Assembly: GCF_030052815.1 (NCBI RefSeq)
Contig: NC_079499.1
Span: forward strand, 100,288,480 to 100,352,479
DNA length: 64,000 nt
From: Hevea brasiliensis
Taxonomy: Eukaryota; Streptophyta; Magnoliopsida; Malpighiales; Euphorbiaceae
Direction of reading: 5' to 3'
Shown: in pieces, positions 21,751-33,965 of the stretch
Layout of the letters: every line of letters begins with the position of its first letter
Position numbering within the stretch: the stretch's first letter is position 1
Program-made: the position numbers and the translations under genes
Notes under the pieces: model-generated
Told to the model about the DNA's origin: nothing
Seen by the model: the letters and a program-made list of their open reading frames with translations, nothing else
Databases searched by the model: none

Positions 21751-24700
21751 TCAAAATAAAATGTACAAGTCATTCAGCAGGAGAGTCTCCCCCAACTTGC
21801 TCCCCAGGTACATTATCATTTCTCTCATCCTCTCTCTCTCTCTCCCGGGCTCCTCATCACTATCCTCTTCGACTTCTGGGATGAGCTTATCCATCCAGGA
21901 GAAGTCTTCCTCGGGATAATGCTTCTTCAGCTCGGCCAGGGGGTCGTTATGGGCATTCACATATGCCCCAGCTTCTTTTGTGGTGCTCTCCTCTTCCTTC
22001 GCTTGGAGCTCCTCTTCCTTCACCTGGAGCTCCTCCTCCTTTGCTTGAAGCTGCTAAAAAAAATAAGCTAGATCGACAGATCGACCAACTTGAGAAACTT
22101 TGAGTTCCCGTTCCACCTCGGTTATCCTCTCCTCGCAGTATTTCACCCGATCTTCCAGTCTAGCGATGTAATCATTGGCAGAGGAGAGTTAAGCCTATGC
22201 AGCTGAGGCATCTTGGACTACCTTAAAAATCTTCCTCCTTAAGGTGTGGTCTTTTTCTCGGATCACATGTTGATTGGCAATAGCCTCTACGCCCAAGCTC
22301 ATCGTTTGAGTTAAAATATCGTCGATGCTCTACTCTGCCAATCTATTCTGATCTTCTTGGAAGTAGATAGAGGCGCCCATAACTTTTGCTAAGCCAGGGT
22401 TTCCTCGGGTGGAACGGTTCCTTTCTAGAGATTGGATGAGGAGTTGAGCCCCCCAAGGAAAGTGTCCTAACAGTGAGGCCAAAAGGCTCCCCTTCCACAT
22501 TGGAAGAGATCGGAGGAGGTGGACATTTGATCTGTTGAAGAGGAGGAACGACGACTTCTACTTCTGAGACTGACTATTCCTGAGGTTGGGGAGGGGAGCT
22601 CGGTACTTCTACCAAATCGTGGCGAGGTGTTTGAGCTGCGGTAACAATGGCCGCCTTCATCGCTCGCACCTTTCGGGACACCTCCCTCTTTCGCTTACTT
22701 CTCTCTTTAGAAGCCTCACCACCTGCCATACCTACACAAAGTAGAAGTCAGTGAGTTCACTAAGATTGAAATACTAGAGATCAGGAATGTACCAGGACCG
22801 AGGTCAGAGAGCTGAACCTCGTAGTCTTCATCGCTGATCAGCTGCATCATCCACCACTTCAGTTTGGCCATAACAGCATCTAAGCACGAGAATTTATGGG
22901 TGGACGCTTGAGTCTTTAACTCTTTCACCATGGTGTCTTCGTCCTTATTTAAGGTGAGCTTCTTAGGGAGTTGGGGGACCAAATAACTCCAATTACATGG
23001 GATCCCTTCAAAATCATTCCGATCCTTAGTTCTAAGGATGAAAAATTGATCCTTCCAGTTCTTCAGCGAAGAAGGGAGATCGGTAAAAAGCGAGCAGTTC
23101 GGCTTTGCCTAAAAGAACCAGAATTCATCATCCCTCCTTCGGGCAAGCCTATGTAGCTCGGCAAAGACTTTAGCCATAGGCTCGAGTCTCTTGGCTCGGT
23201 AGAGGCCCTTGAAGGCTACTAAAGTTCGCCAGGAGTTTGGATGCACTTGAGCTACCGAGACATGATGGAACTTTAAGACAGCCTTGTAAAATTCATCTAA
23301 AGGAAAATGGAGTCCGGCCTTCAGCTGCTCTTCATATACTATTATTATCCCAAAGAAAGTGACCAAGAGGGGGGTGAATTGGACACTTTAGACAATTTTT
23401 CAGTCCTTGCTCAAGACTTAATGAAAAATTGAGGATTTGCACTTCTATGTATGTGTATAACTCTGTTCCTAGGATATAATTTAAGTAATCAATCAAGTTA
23501 TGCACAAATACTAGCTCATACACAAATTAATTACTTGATATCAAGTGTATTTTCTCACATATAATTCAGAGTTTGCAATATTAGCTCAATAAAACAAATT
23601 CTCAACACATTCAATATATAATCAGAAAATCAAAGTGCTGAAAATTAAAGAGTTAAGGGAAGAAGAGAATCAAACACAATGTTTATAGTGGTTCGGCTCT
23701 CTTAGCCTACATCCACTCTTCCCAAAGTCCCACTTTGAGAGTCACTCCACTATTTGATCTTTTCAACAGGCAAGATTCAAAGCCTTTACAATATCAGCAA
23801 GCTTCCCAGGTGCTTGAGGACCTTTACAACATCTTTGCTTCCCACAAAAGACCATAAGCTTCACAAGGTGCTTGAAAACCTCCCACAAGCTTCACAAGGT
23901 GCTTGAAAACCTTCCACAAGTGAGTCCTCACACTTACACAACCTTAAATAGGTTTTGGTGTAGAAGAAATCACTCTCAATAACTCTCAGGTACAGAATTT
24001 AATGCTAGAAGATTGAGAGAGAAGATTTGCCACTCAAGCTCAAGAGTAATTGAATGAAAGCTTTAAAAACCACAATAAATTCACTATGAATAAGAGCACT
24101 TTCATTAGTTAGAATTGTAGTAAATGATGCATTTTATAGTTGCTTTTCATTGCCAAAAACGTCTGCTGGAGAGTGTGTCTAATGGCTCTTTAATTTTTAA
24201 AAAACTAGCCTTTATTACTTAGAAAGTCGTGCAGCAGAGTTGAGTTAGGTCAGATCATAAAAATAGTTAGCTAAAATTTTCACCGGTTTAACTAGTTTTG
24301 TAAGACAAAGAATTTTAGACATCAAAACTAGTTAACTAATTATCGCAACGAGTTAACTAATTTCGCTACTGTCTGACTTAAAATTTGAAATTTTGAGTTT
24401 TTGAAGAAAGGTTGTAAAAATTATTTTGACCATTCAAAAACCTTAGAAATGATATAAAAACACTTTCTAAACTCTTGAATCTAAAAACAAAATTGATTTT
24501 AGGTCTTAAATGGCATAAATTCTCCAATCTTGTACAATGGACCTAAGAACTTAATTTCTATCCTATTTCTTCATGAACTTTGATTCGTCTTGTGTTATAC
24601 AAGATGATAAACTCCTTTTATATCAGCCATGTCAATAGAATAGTCCTTCCATCAGTGTCTTTGCATATCATGACCTATAAAATCACTTCAAATACTTGTG

Positions 24701-25102
24701 CACAAAGGATTAATGTATATTTCATTAAGTTTTGTTATCATCAAAATCAAGCTCATTATAGCTTACAGGGCCTACAACTATGATGAGATTGCCTTCATCA
24801 AAGAAGTGATCTGCCCGAAGGTTGCCATGGCATTTGATCAGTTTAAAGGAGTCGATCCGCAGATTGGACTCCTGACTTATAGACTGGAGATCGGTTTACC
24901 TCAGAACGAATGGCAGCTCATCAATTGGTAGGTTTTCCCTCTTCGAAGAGGTTCCTCACTTAGGTTTGGTAGCCAGACCAGTAACCGGAATGATGGTCGT
25001 GCTGGTTCGACTGCCTGATCTAATCACATCGCCTTCTTCCGAGGTCCACGAAAATTGGATGGAAGGGGGGCTTGCAGTTCTCTGACCCTCGGCACCGCCC
25101 AT
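21751..25102 (-). pseudogene. LTR-borne antisense gene, E4 copy (Transposase_28-like), decayed
   Basis: Reads from an ATG at 25102 down to a stop at 21751 on the - strand, opposite to the E4 LTR. Recognisable blocks: MGGAEGQ start, a DELP-type stretch (near 24925), then after the inserted solo LTR a block with EEQLKAGLHFPLDEF and VAQVHPNSWR (23340-23109), a LDAVMAKL-type block (22982-22793), a GT-AG intron (22732-22792, 61 bp), a basic MAGGEASKERSKRKRE start of exon 2, and a coiled-coil and acidic tail with YPEEDFSWMD. The middle resembles the PF04195 family 'putative gypsy type transposon'; function is unknown. Several in-frame stops and the insertion make it nonfunctional. It keeps the ATG that both E3 copies have lost. 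Confidence 0.7.
23343..24776 (-). mobile_element. SIRE/copia-like solo LTR (1,434 bp) nested in E4
   Basis: Flanked by a 5-bp duplication ACTAT (23338-23342 and 24777-24781). On the - strand it starts TGTAGGCCCTG, then carries TTTTGATGATAACAAA near the start, a GCCGAACCAC motif near the middle and a TTCACCCCCCTC stretch near its end. These are features I associate with SIRE-type copia LTRs. It has no coding domain. Its last bases are not CA, so the exact end is uncertain. It splits the E4 antisense gene between the block matching ENDMV and the block matching DEQLKAG. Confidence 0.65.
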
Positions 25103-25257
25103 TTTCAGGAAAACCAAAAGAAATTAACCAAGGAAAGATCAAAATCCTTACCAGAGTGTAATTGGTGCCTGAAAACTTGAGAAAACGAGAGAAAATGCTG
25201 AGATTGCTAGAGAAATTTTGAAAATGACATAAGGAAACGACTGACTCATCTCTTCCC

Positions 25258-25287
25258 TATTTATACCCGTCTGAGCATTAAATGCTC
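25258..25287 (-). promoter_or_regulatory. TATA box and palindrome of the E4 antisense gene
   Basis: TATAAATA on the - strand (25258-25265), preceded by the perfect dyad GAGCATTAAATGCTC (25273-25287). The same pair occurs at the same spacing in both E3 LTRs despite strong divergence elsewhere, which suggests a selected promoter element. Confidence 0.65.
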
Positions 25288-26920
25288 GCGAAGTCCTAAG
25301 CGACACATCAGTTAGTGGAACCGGCCGCTTCCTTGACACGTCGCAAGAAGGTTCCAGAAACATAATAAAAAAAATCGAATAAATGAGAAGGTCATCGGAT
25401 TGAACAAACTTCCAAAGCCAAGGATTGGCTAATGTCGATTCGTTTAGGGATCAGATCGGATACACATATCAGAGATTGAAAAATAACTAATGCAATAATA
25501 AGACAAACATTTAAACAAAAATTTCATTTCATTTCCAAAAGATTGGATTACATTATTTGGGCGATCTCAAAAGATCGGATTACATCATTGGTGCGATCTC
25601 TAAAGATCTGATTACATCATTTGGGCGAACTCTAAAGATCAGCACTACATCCTACCTAGCTTAAGACTACTCCGAGGCCCAAAAAGCAAACCTATGTCAA
25701 AGCCTAGTCTTGTGGCTGAATCAAAAGATGTGTTTGAATCAAAAGATGTGTTTGATTAGAAAGTCAGCCACAAATATTGGATAGATATGCAGCTCAGATG
25801 GGGTGACTATAACTCTCATGATATTGAGCGGAGTCATCACCAATGTCATTGACCAGAACCGAGCTACAATCGGGACGCCCGATATGGTTTGGAGCCAAAT
25901 GAACTTCAAGAGGTGGTCACCGACATTAAGATTAAAATTAGCAGTCCTCTCATCTGAGATCGGTCTATTGATTATATCGATAGACCGATTTGAGATCGGC
26001 ACGGCCGTCACTTTCGGTCTTGATTGATAAATTAGTCTGGTTCCCTCACTGTCATTAGGTGATGTTCTCGTAGCTCTCCAATCGCCGAGGTCACAAATTT
26101 TTAGGCGAGGGGCAAAGGAAACAGTCAGAAAAAGATCAAAAGGGCCATCATAATCATAATTATCACCGGAAAAGTTAGAATTAGAGAAGTGGCTCATTGA
26201 AAATAAACTAAAAAAGGAAAAGTGAAGTGTGAAGGTGTTTCCTATTGCTGCATATAAATATGGCCTTAGCATTTATTGCATACAAAACCTGAAGCAGATG
26301 TATCGATAACTAGAGAATTTATTACTTTGACCAATGCAAGTTATACGGAAAGGAAATATCAGGAATGAGAGATCGGGAAATAAGAGGGGACCTGATGCAA
26401 GAGAGAGATCGAAAAAGGGGATGGTCATGATAATACAGAAGGCGACCTAAAGAGATTGGAAAGCGCAGAAGGGTTAAGTAACTTCTGGTCCGAACTTTCC
26501 ACTAACTCTCTCCATCGTTAGATTTGAGTTAGTTAAGACATCGCAGGTGTGATCAGATCCCCACCACACATCTCATCTGTAAGGACGCCCACCTAGCCGC
26601 TAGACGCTAGAACAATTAAAGCAGTCCCGTACATTTCGATCTCCACCGTTGATCACAACCGTAAGGATGGATCCAGAGCCCTCGGATCAAAAAGTAGATG
26701 ACAGGTTCGACACTTTTATTCCTAACCTTTGGATCTAATTTGTAAAGCAAGATCTTGAGCTGTTGGATTAAGAAGAGAAAGGACGGATATTCTGAGCGGG
26801 ATCCCGGCCCTCCATTTTGATTCTCTTTAATTTTTAGATATCAGATTATGTCCTTTTGCATCTAAACCCTCCATCTCCCTCTGGCAAGATCCTGACCCTT
26901 CATTATGGGCACCCATTCCC

Positions 26921-26928
26921 TATAAATA
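26921..26928 (+). promoter_or_regulatory. Sense TATA box of E4
   Basis: TATAAATA in the position equivalent to the minus-strand TATA in the E3 LTRs (51595-51602). Downstream sequence with GACTCTGAAATTTAATTCAG is conserved with E3, as expected for the start of the element's genomic RNA. Confidence 0.6.
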
Positions 26929-27959
26929 TCTGCATGCAATACTGTAGAGGGGACATAAAAAAAAGGTGGTGGTGATTATAGTGGAAAGACTCTGAAATTT
27001 AATTCAGTCTTGCTACTTGCCATTCTGAGCTTTCGAAGTGTGAAGAAACTTTAGAAACTAGTTTTCTTAAGTATTTTCATCAAAAGGAGCTCTGAGTCTT
27101 GAAACTTCCATTTTCAGTTTCTGTGCAACCATATTCACTTCACCTCATTCCCACTGCTCTAATATCTAGTATTACTTTCCGAAATTCAACTTCGTTCTGA
27201 CCTATTCCCATCACTCCAGGTAAGTTCGAGTCCTTCGGCTGTCAGCTATCACCTCTACAAGATTTATGGATTCCGGAGTCAGTTCATCTGTTTCCTTAAC
27301 TTCCCACAAGTAAGTGTCTAGACTGTTATTTTGTCAGGTATCCTTATGTTATTTCTCCAGTTTTCTTTTGAAATTTCTTTTATATCCAGTTGCTCTAAAT
27401 CTCAAAATAGATTATCTAGGCCGTTAGAGTCTTCTTTTATTTCATTCGCAAATTCCTTTTATCATCATTTAGTTTTCATTTCCTTCGAGAATGGATGTTT
27501 AAGTCATTGGCAAAAGAATATAGGCAGGGGTATTTTAACATGAGAATTTTCTGTCTAAAAAAATGAAAATGACAAAGGAAGATAGGTTTAGCATAGGTCG
27601 GATAAGTTGAAAACAAAAAACAAGTCAAACAAATAAGTTATGAGGTCGGGCCACGGAGCGAGCCCAGGCTGTAATATAATAGATCGGGAATCAAGTTAAG
27701 ATCGGATCTCTGACTAGCGACTAAAAAGAGTTCGGATATCACCCATCGAAGAATTCTAATAAGGCGATCACGCGGAAGATCGGCAAAGAATTTGGTCTTT
27801 CATCCACTATCTAGTTATAGGGCCTCGTAGGCTAGGAAAAGCTTTATACGGGTTTTTCTGTGTCTTCGGTACTCTGTTCTCATAAAAGGGGTCCAGAAGA
27901 ACCCTCTACCAAAATCCTTATTTCAAAGTTCCTACGAACGCCATTCTAATAAACACATT

Positions 27960-28735
27960 AAGAGTTTGGGAGAGAGTTCTTAGCCGAACTCAATCTAATT
28001 TTTAACATAACACATTAAGAGATCAGGGAAGAAGTTTTTACCTGAGTTCTCAATTAAAATCTTCAACACGTTAAGAGTTTGGGAGAGAGTTCTTACCTGA
28101 ACTCAATCTAATTTTAAACGCAATAAATTAAAGAGACTGGGGGAGAGTTCTTATCTGAGTTCTCAATTAAAATCCTTAACTCAAAGAGACCGGGGGAGAG
28201 TTCTTACCCGAGTTCTCAATTAAAATCCTTAACTCTAAGAGATCGGGGGAGAGTTCTTACTCGAATTCTCAATCAAAATCTTAATAAAATATGTGGGGAT
28301 TGGAGGAGAGTTCTTATCCGAAACCTCAAGCTTAAATTTTAAACAGAATACACTAAGAGATCGGGGGAGAGTTCTTACCCAAATTCTCAATCAAAATCTT
28401 AATAAAATGTGGAGATCGGAGGAGAGTTCTTATCCGAAATCTCCCTCTTAAACTTTAAACCGAATACACTAAGAGATCGGGGGAGAGTCCTTGCCCAAAG
28501 TCTCGGCCAAAATCTTAATAAAATATGTGGAGATCGGAGGAGAGTTCTTATCCGAAATCTCCTGCTTAAGCTTTAAACCGAATACACTAAGAGATCGGGG
28601 GAGAGTCTTTACCCGAATTCTCGGCCAAAATCTTAATAAAATACGTGGAGATTGGAGGAGAGTTCTTATCCAAAATCTCCCGCTTAAATTTCAAAATGAA
28701 TACATTAAGAGATCGGGAGAGAGTTTTTACCCAAC
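27960..28735 (+). repeat. Tandem array in E4 (about 60-bp units, partly a 119-bp dimer)
   Basis: About a dozen units built on GGAGAGTTCTTACCCGA. The right part alternates two unit types (one with TCGGGGGAGAG, one with TCGGAGGAGAG), giving a period near 119 bp. It is the inverted counterpart of the 58-bp arrays in the E3 LTRs. Confidence 0.75.
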
Positions 28736-29097
28736 CTAAATCCAAATCAAAACGTCACAACTTTAATATTCGAATTAACCCCCAAACAAAAAAAAATCCA
28801 TTATACAACAATTATTCACTGAAGGGTCATCTCAAGTACTTGTGTCCTTGGGTAACCCTAAACAGTGAAATATCAAATATTTCTTTTATCCGCATAAAGG
28901 ATTAACATTGTCATTATAACCCCCTAATTATTAATTTTAATTTATAAAGAGCATAACTTTAAATCTGCTTACCCTCGTTGAGGGATGAGGTGGGTGCCTA
29001 ACATCTTCCCCACCCGTATATGGACCCCGAACCTAGAATCTCTATTTTCAATGTAGGTTTTAAATTTATTTAGAAAAAAAATGGTTTTAGACACAAA

Positions 29098-29873
29098 CCT
29101 CGAGGATTCAGACCAGGGTATGGATCCAGCAGTGGTCACAGTTCGGGGTACAGTAATTCTAGGTCTGGTTCAGGATCCTCCTTGGCACCTTGTGCACAGT
29201 GTGGAAGAGGACATTCAGGACCTTGTATGATGGGTTCAGGAGTATGTTTCAGGTGTGGCCAACCAGGTCACTTTGCTAGGGAATGCCCCGTGTTCAGCGA
29301 GCCACAGATGGGGTCACAGGGTTCTGTTGCAAATGTTCCTCGTCAGTTGTATCCTGGTGCTTCCAAAGATGGCAGCTGGGCCAACAGGGCCGAGGATAAG
29401 GGGGAAGTGGATTTGGAGGCAGATCAGGAGGTAGAAGCCAATATCAGGGTTCTGCCACCCAAGGTAGGGGTCAAGCTCGGGTTTTTAACCTGACCCATCA
29501 GGATGCTCAGGCTTCCAATGCAGTTGTAGCAGGTATTCTCCTAGTCTGTTCCTATGAGGCTTGTGTTTTGATAGATCCGGGTGCTACGCACTCATTTGTC
29601 TCCCCTGTGTTTACCATGAGGTTGGGTAGAAATCCTACAACTTTAGAATGCCCTTTGTCTATAGCTACCCCGCTTAGTGACAACATAGATGTAGATATGA
29701 TTTTTCCGGGTAGCCCAGTAGTAGTGGATGGAAAGATCCTCCCAGCAGACTTGGTTCCTCTACCAGTAATGGATTTCGATGTAATCTTGGGAATGGATTG
29801 GCTGGCAACTCATTATGCCACTTTAGACTGTAGGAACAAAAAGGTGTATTTCCACATACCTGGTCTGGAATAG
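29098..29873 (+). pseudogene. E2 gag C-terminus and protease, Tekay-like chromovirus
   Basis: Starts mid-gag at PRGFRPGYG, directly fused to E4. A CCHC zinc knuckle (CFRCGQPGHFAREC) sits near 29250 and binds nucleic acid in the family. A frameshift and stop lie between about 29340 and 29410. The protease follows with the active-site stretch VLIDPGATHSFVS (about 29564-29600) and GMDWLATH. TAG at 29871-29873 ends the frame, which continues open into RT. The E2 5' LTR and the gag N-terminus are missing. Confidence 0.85.
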
Positions 29874-31242
29874 TTTAGTTTTGATGGTGACAGGAGCGTG
29901 GCTCTATATAATTTGGTGTCAGCAATTAGTGCTAGAAAAATGTTGAGGCGTGGATGTCAAGGGTATTTGGCATTGGTGAGAGATACATCTGTAGGAGGTG
30001 TCAACATGGAAAATGTTCCTGTTGTTAGAGAATTCATGGATGTCTTCCCTGAGGAGCTTCCAGGATTGCCACCAGGAAGGGAAATAGAATTTTGCATTGA
30101 TGTTGTGCCGGGTACGAACCCCATATCAATGCCGCCTTACAGGATGGCACCAGCAGAATTGAAAGAGCTAAATGAGCAACTACAGGAGCTTTTGAACAAG
30201 GGATTCATACGTCCGAGCACTTCACCCTGGGGTGCTTCTGTTCTATTTGTGAGAAAGAAAGATGGGTCATTGAGGTTGTGTATCGACTACAGACAGCTGA
30301 ATAAGGTGACTGTGAAGAACAAGCATCCACTTCCTCGGATCGATGATCTGTTTGATCAGCTCCAAGGAGCTAGATTCTTTTCCAAGATAGACCTGCGATC
30401 AGGCTACCATCAGTTGAGAATCAGGAATGAGGACGTGTCCAAAACGGCATTCAGGACAATATATGGTCATTATGAGTTCTTGGTGATGTCTTTTGGACTC
30501 ACTAATGCACCAGCAGCCTTCATGGACTTGATGAACCGGGTGTTCAAGCCATTTTTGGACCGTTTTGTCATCGTATTCATAGATGACATTTTGGTATACT
30601 CTCAGACCAAGGAAGAACACGTGTGGCACTTGAGGATGGTGTTGCAGACTTTGAGGGAGCACCAGCTATATGCCAAATTTTCAAAATGTGAATTTTGGCT
30701 AGAAAGCATCTCATTCTTGGGACACATGGTTTCTAGTGAAGGTATTCAAGTGGATCCCGAGAAAATTGAAGCTGTAACTGATTGGCTTAGGCCTACAACA
30801 GTCACTGAGGTGCGAAGTTTTCTGGGTCTAGCTGGCTACTATAGGCGTTTTGTGCAAGATTTTTCCAGGATAGCGGCTCCGCTAACTAAGTTAACTCGGA
30901 AGAATGTTCCATTCATTTGGATAAATGATTGTGAGGAGAGTTTCTAGAAGCTTAAGGAGTGTCTAACCACTGCCCCTATGTTGACACTACCTATGAGTGG
31001 TGAAGGATACACCGTGTACTGTGACGCCTCCAGAGTTGGCTTAGAGTGTCTTTTGATGCAGAATGGAAGAGTAGTGGCTTATGCCTCAAGACAGCTGAAG
31101 AGGCATGAGCAAAACTACCCTACCCATGATTTGGAAATGGCGGCTGTAGTCTTTGCACTAAAAATCTGGAGACACTACCTGTATGGTGAAGTGTGCGAGA
31201 TATACACCGACCACAAGAGTTTGAAGTACATCTTCACCGAAG
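29874..31242 (+). pseudogene. E2 reverse transcriptase and RNase H, truncated
   Basis: Same frame as the protease. RT motifs are complete: [24 protein letters not shown], the catalytic FIDD (30576-30587) and the [10 protein letters not shown] connection region. TAG at 30945-30947 interrupts an otherwise conserved FQKLKECL stretch. RNase H follows ([16 protein letters not shown]) and is cut at 31240 by the Ogre element E3. The copy cannot make a full polyprotein. The lineage call (Tekay/Del) rests on the chromodomain downstream of E3 and on general sequence resemblance. Confidence 0.88.
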
Positions 31243-31625
31243 TGGGATTTTGCGGTCGCCTGAATGAACCCTCACCAAAGTGGGAAAGAGTGAGGAGTCG
31301 CCACTTTAATTTTGAGGGAAATTAAAGAAAACCGTTTATGAAGATAAATTGAGATGAAACCACTTCTTGGCAGAGATTCTAGGTTTGGGGTCCGTAAACG
31401 GGTGGGGAAGGTGTTAGGCACCCCACCTCGTCCCTTAATAAGGGTAAGTAGATTTAATTTTGCATTAGTTAGGAGGGCTTGAATGGACATGTTAATCCTT
31501 TTGTCTAAAGGAACATTTGATTTTTCACTAAATTTGGATCACCCAGATACATAAGTAAATGAGACAACCTTAGTGAGTTACTGTTGTATGTTAATTTTAT
31601 TTAAAAGAAATATTTTATTAAAATT

Positions 31626-31975
31626 TAATTTAAGAATTGGATAAGAACTCTTCTCCGAACTCTTTAATATTTATTAAAATTTTGAGTTGAGACTGGATAA
31701 GAACTCTCCTCCGATCTCTATTTAATATTTATTAAAATTTTGAGTTGAGACCGGATAAGAACTCTCATCCGATCTCTATTCAATATTTATTAAAATTTTG
31801 AGTTGAGACCGGATAAGAACTCTCCTCCGATCTATATTCAATATTTATTAAAATTTTGAGTTGAGACCGGATAAGAACTCTCCTCCGATCTCTATTTAAT
31901 ATTTATTAAAATTTTGAGTTGAGACCGGATAAGAACTCTCCTCCAAACTCTTTAATATTTATTAAAATTTTGTTT
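31626..31975. repeat. 58-bp tandem array in the E3 3' LTR
   Basis: Five canonical units starting GAGTTGAGACCGGATAAG (31684, 31742, 31800, 31858, 31916), with diverged units at both ends. It lies close to the LTR end that borders the internal region in the other copy. Confidence 0.88.
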
Positions 31976-33780
31976 GAGGAACGGATAAAGACTCTCTTCC
32001 GACCTCTTTGAAATTTGGACACAACCATATATCATAGGAGTCTAAGTTTAAGAGTTCTAGTATTTAAAGGTGCCAAAGGTCGAAATAAGACTTCTTTTAA
32101 CTCGTTGGTACTTTGAGACTAAATAAGGGACGCCGGACTGAATTTTGCTGACCTCTCCTAAGGCCACTTTACCAGTATCCTATCTGTACCCTTTTACTTA
32201 TCTGAGTTTTGATTTTTTATTCCGCCTTATGGCATTATGCCGGATCGCCTTCCATGTCAGCCTAGTGATTCAATTTTGCTATTTCCCTGACGTATTATTT
32301 AGACCCTCTTTTTTTAAAAGGGACACTTTAAACACAGTTACCTACATTTTGCCTAGCTACTTCTACGTAACTCGGGACTAGATGACTTGCGTTCGGAAAT
32401 AATAAAGATTAACAAAAGTTGGGTTAGCCAGCACGGGAGTAAACTAGAGCATATCTTTCCTTTGTATTTTTTTAGCATGACATGAACTTAAAGAAAACAA
32501 CAGGCATAAGAAAAAGAACAAAGGAAATACGTGAAACGAGAACCAGACTTAATAAAATGATGATATTAACACTGACCCGTAGGGAGTCGAGTCTATTGAA
32601 CTAACTACAAAATCGCAAAAAGTAGCAAGATTGCAGGTTGGCAGCCGGAGGACTATGGTTCGCCTCGAAATGAAGTATTCTTTGTTAAAATGTAAACGGG
32701 TCAAAATAACCAAGCTTGAGTGGAATTGAGCTTAGACAATATGAATGGAAATAGAGGATAACAAAGACAGAAAGTGAGAGCGCCACAGGATAATGAACGA
32801 ACTGAAAATGAAAAATTTCAGTATTCAAGAATCCCTTTTGCAAGAAAACACTTCAGAAAACTAGTTTCAAAAGTTTTTTCTACGAAAACTCCAAAAAAAT
32901 AGCAGAGTAACAAACTGAATTAAGTTTCAGAGTTATTCCACTATAGTTACTGCCTCTTGTCTATATATTTTTTTCGTCCCTTTGAACAGTTTTCAGGCAG
33001 GTATTTATAGGAATCGGGTGCTCCCCATGAAGAGTCAGGAATTATTTTGAGGGAGATGGAGGGTCTGGATTTTGAAGGACATGATCGGATGCTTGAGAAT
33101 TAAAGAGAACCAAAATGAACGGCTGAGATTATTCTTCAGAATATTCGTCCTTTTCTTCTTTCAATCTGACGGTCTCAAATCCTCTTGTCCGGAGCGATCT
33201 GAGGGCTAAGAGCGAAAGACGCTGGTCTTATCGTCTTCTCTCTTGATCCAAGGGCTCCGGGTTCATCCTTACAAGTGAGATCAACGGTGGAGATTGGGAT
33301 GTACAGGACTGTCATGACATACCCTGGCACCTGTCAGCATTGCGGGCGATTCTTAGGCGTGCGGTGGAGATCTCGTCTACCACGCTTTAACTACCTCGGC
33401 TCTGATTCTGATGACGGTTATTTGGGATTTGTCTTATTCTTTTTGCCTTCCGATCCCTCCCACGCTCCTATTCCGATCTCTCATGCTGATCTCCCATCTT
33501 CCGATCTCTATTATTCCGATCCCTAGAGATCGCCCAAATGATGTAATCCGATCTTTTGGAAATAAAAGTCAATTATCATCTTATTATTATTGCATTGATT
33601 ATTTTCCGATCTTTAATGTGATTATCCGATCTGGTTCTTTACCTGAATGACACTTATCCGATCCGTAATTCGAAACACCTGGATCTGCCGCTCTATAATT
33701 AATCGATCTTGGGAATATGCGTGAGACGTGTCAGAATAGCTGGCGAGTCCCGCTAACCGATGCAGTGCCTGGAACATCAT

Positions 33781-33810
33781 GAGCATTAAATGCTCGGATG
33801 AGTATAAATA
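33781..33810 (+). promoter_or_regulatory. Palindrome and TATA box of antisense gene, 3' LTR copy
   Basis: GAGCATTAAATGCTC (33781-33795) followed 7 bp later by TATAAATA (33803-33810). The same arrangement is present in the other E3 LTR and in E4. Confidence 0.65.
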
Positions 33811-33965
33811 AGGGCTGGGTTAGCCAGTTGCTCTCTTATTCTATTTTCAGTCTCTCGCGAACAACCCCAAAATCCTCTCGTTTTCTCAAGTTCTTCCGAC
33901 GCCGATCAGATTCCGGTAAGGGCTTTGATCATTCTTTTAGTTTAAATTCTTTATTTCCTTTGAAA

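Larger units (their letters stand above)
21137..29097 (+). mobile_element. E4: diverged, truncated Ogre-type LTR in + orientation
   Basis: Begins TGTAGATACCATATTTTGGC, the counterpart of the E3 LTR start. It runs through the same landmarks in inverted order relative to the window: antisense gene (- strand), sense TATA at 26921, a tandem array near 28000-28735, and at 28965-29035 the block read as GTGCCTAACA near the 3' end of the LTR. It stops about 100 bp before the expected LTR end and is fused to E2 gag. No primer site or internal genes follow. A 1,434-bp LTR is inserted at 23343-24776. Three copies of a roughly 37-bp GATCGGATTACATCATT-type repeat lie at 25540-25640. This is an old copy, much more diverged than the two E3 LTRs. 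Confidence 0.75.
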
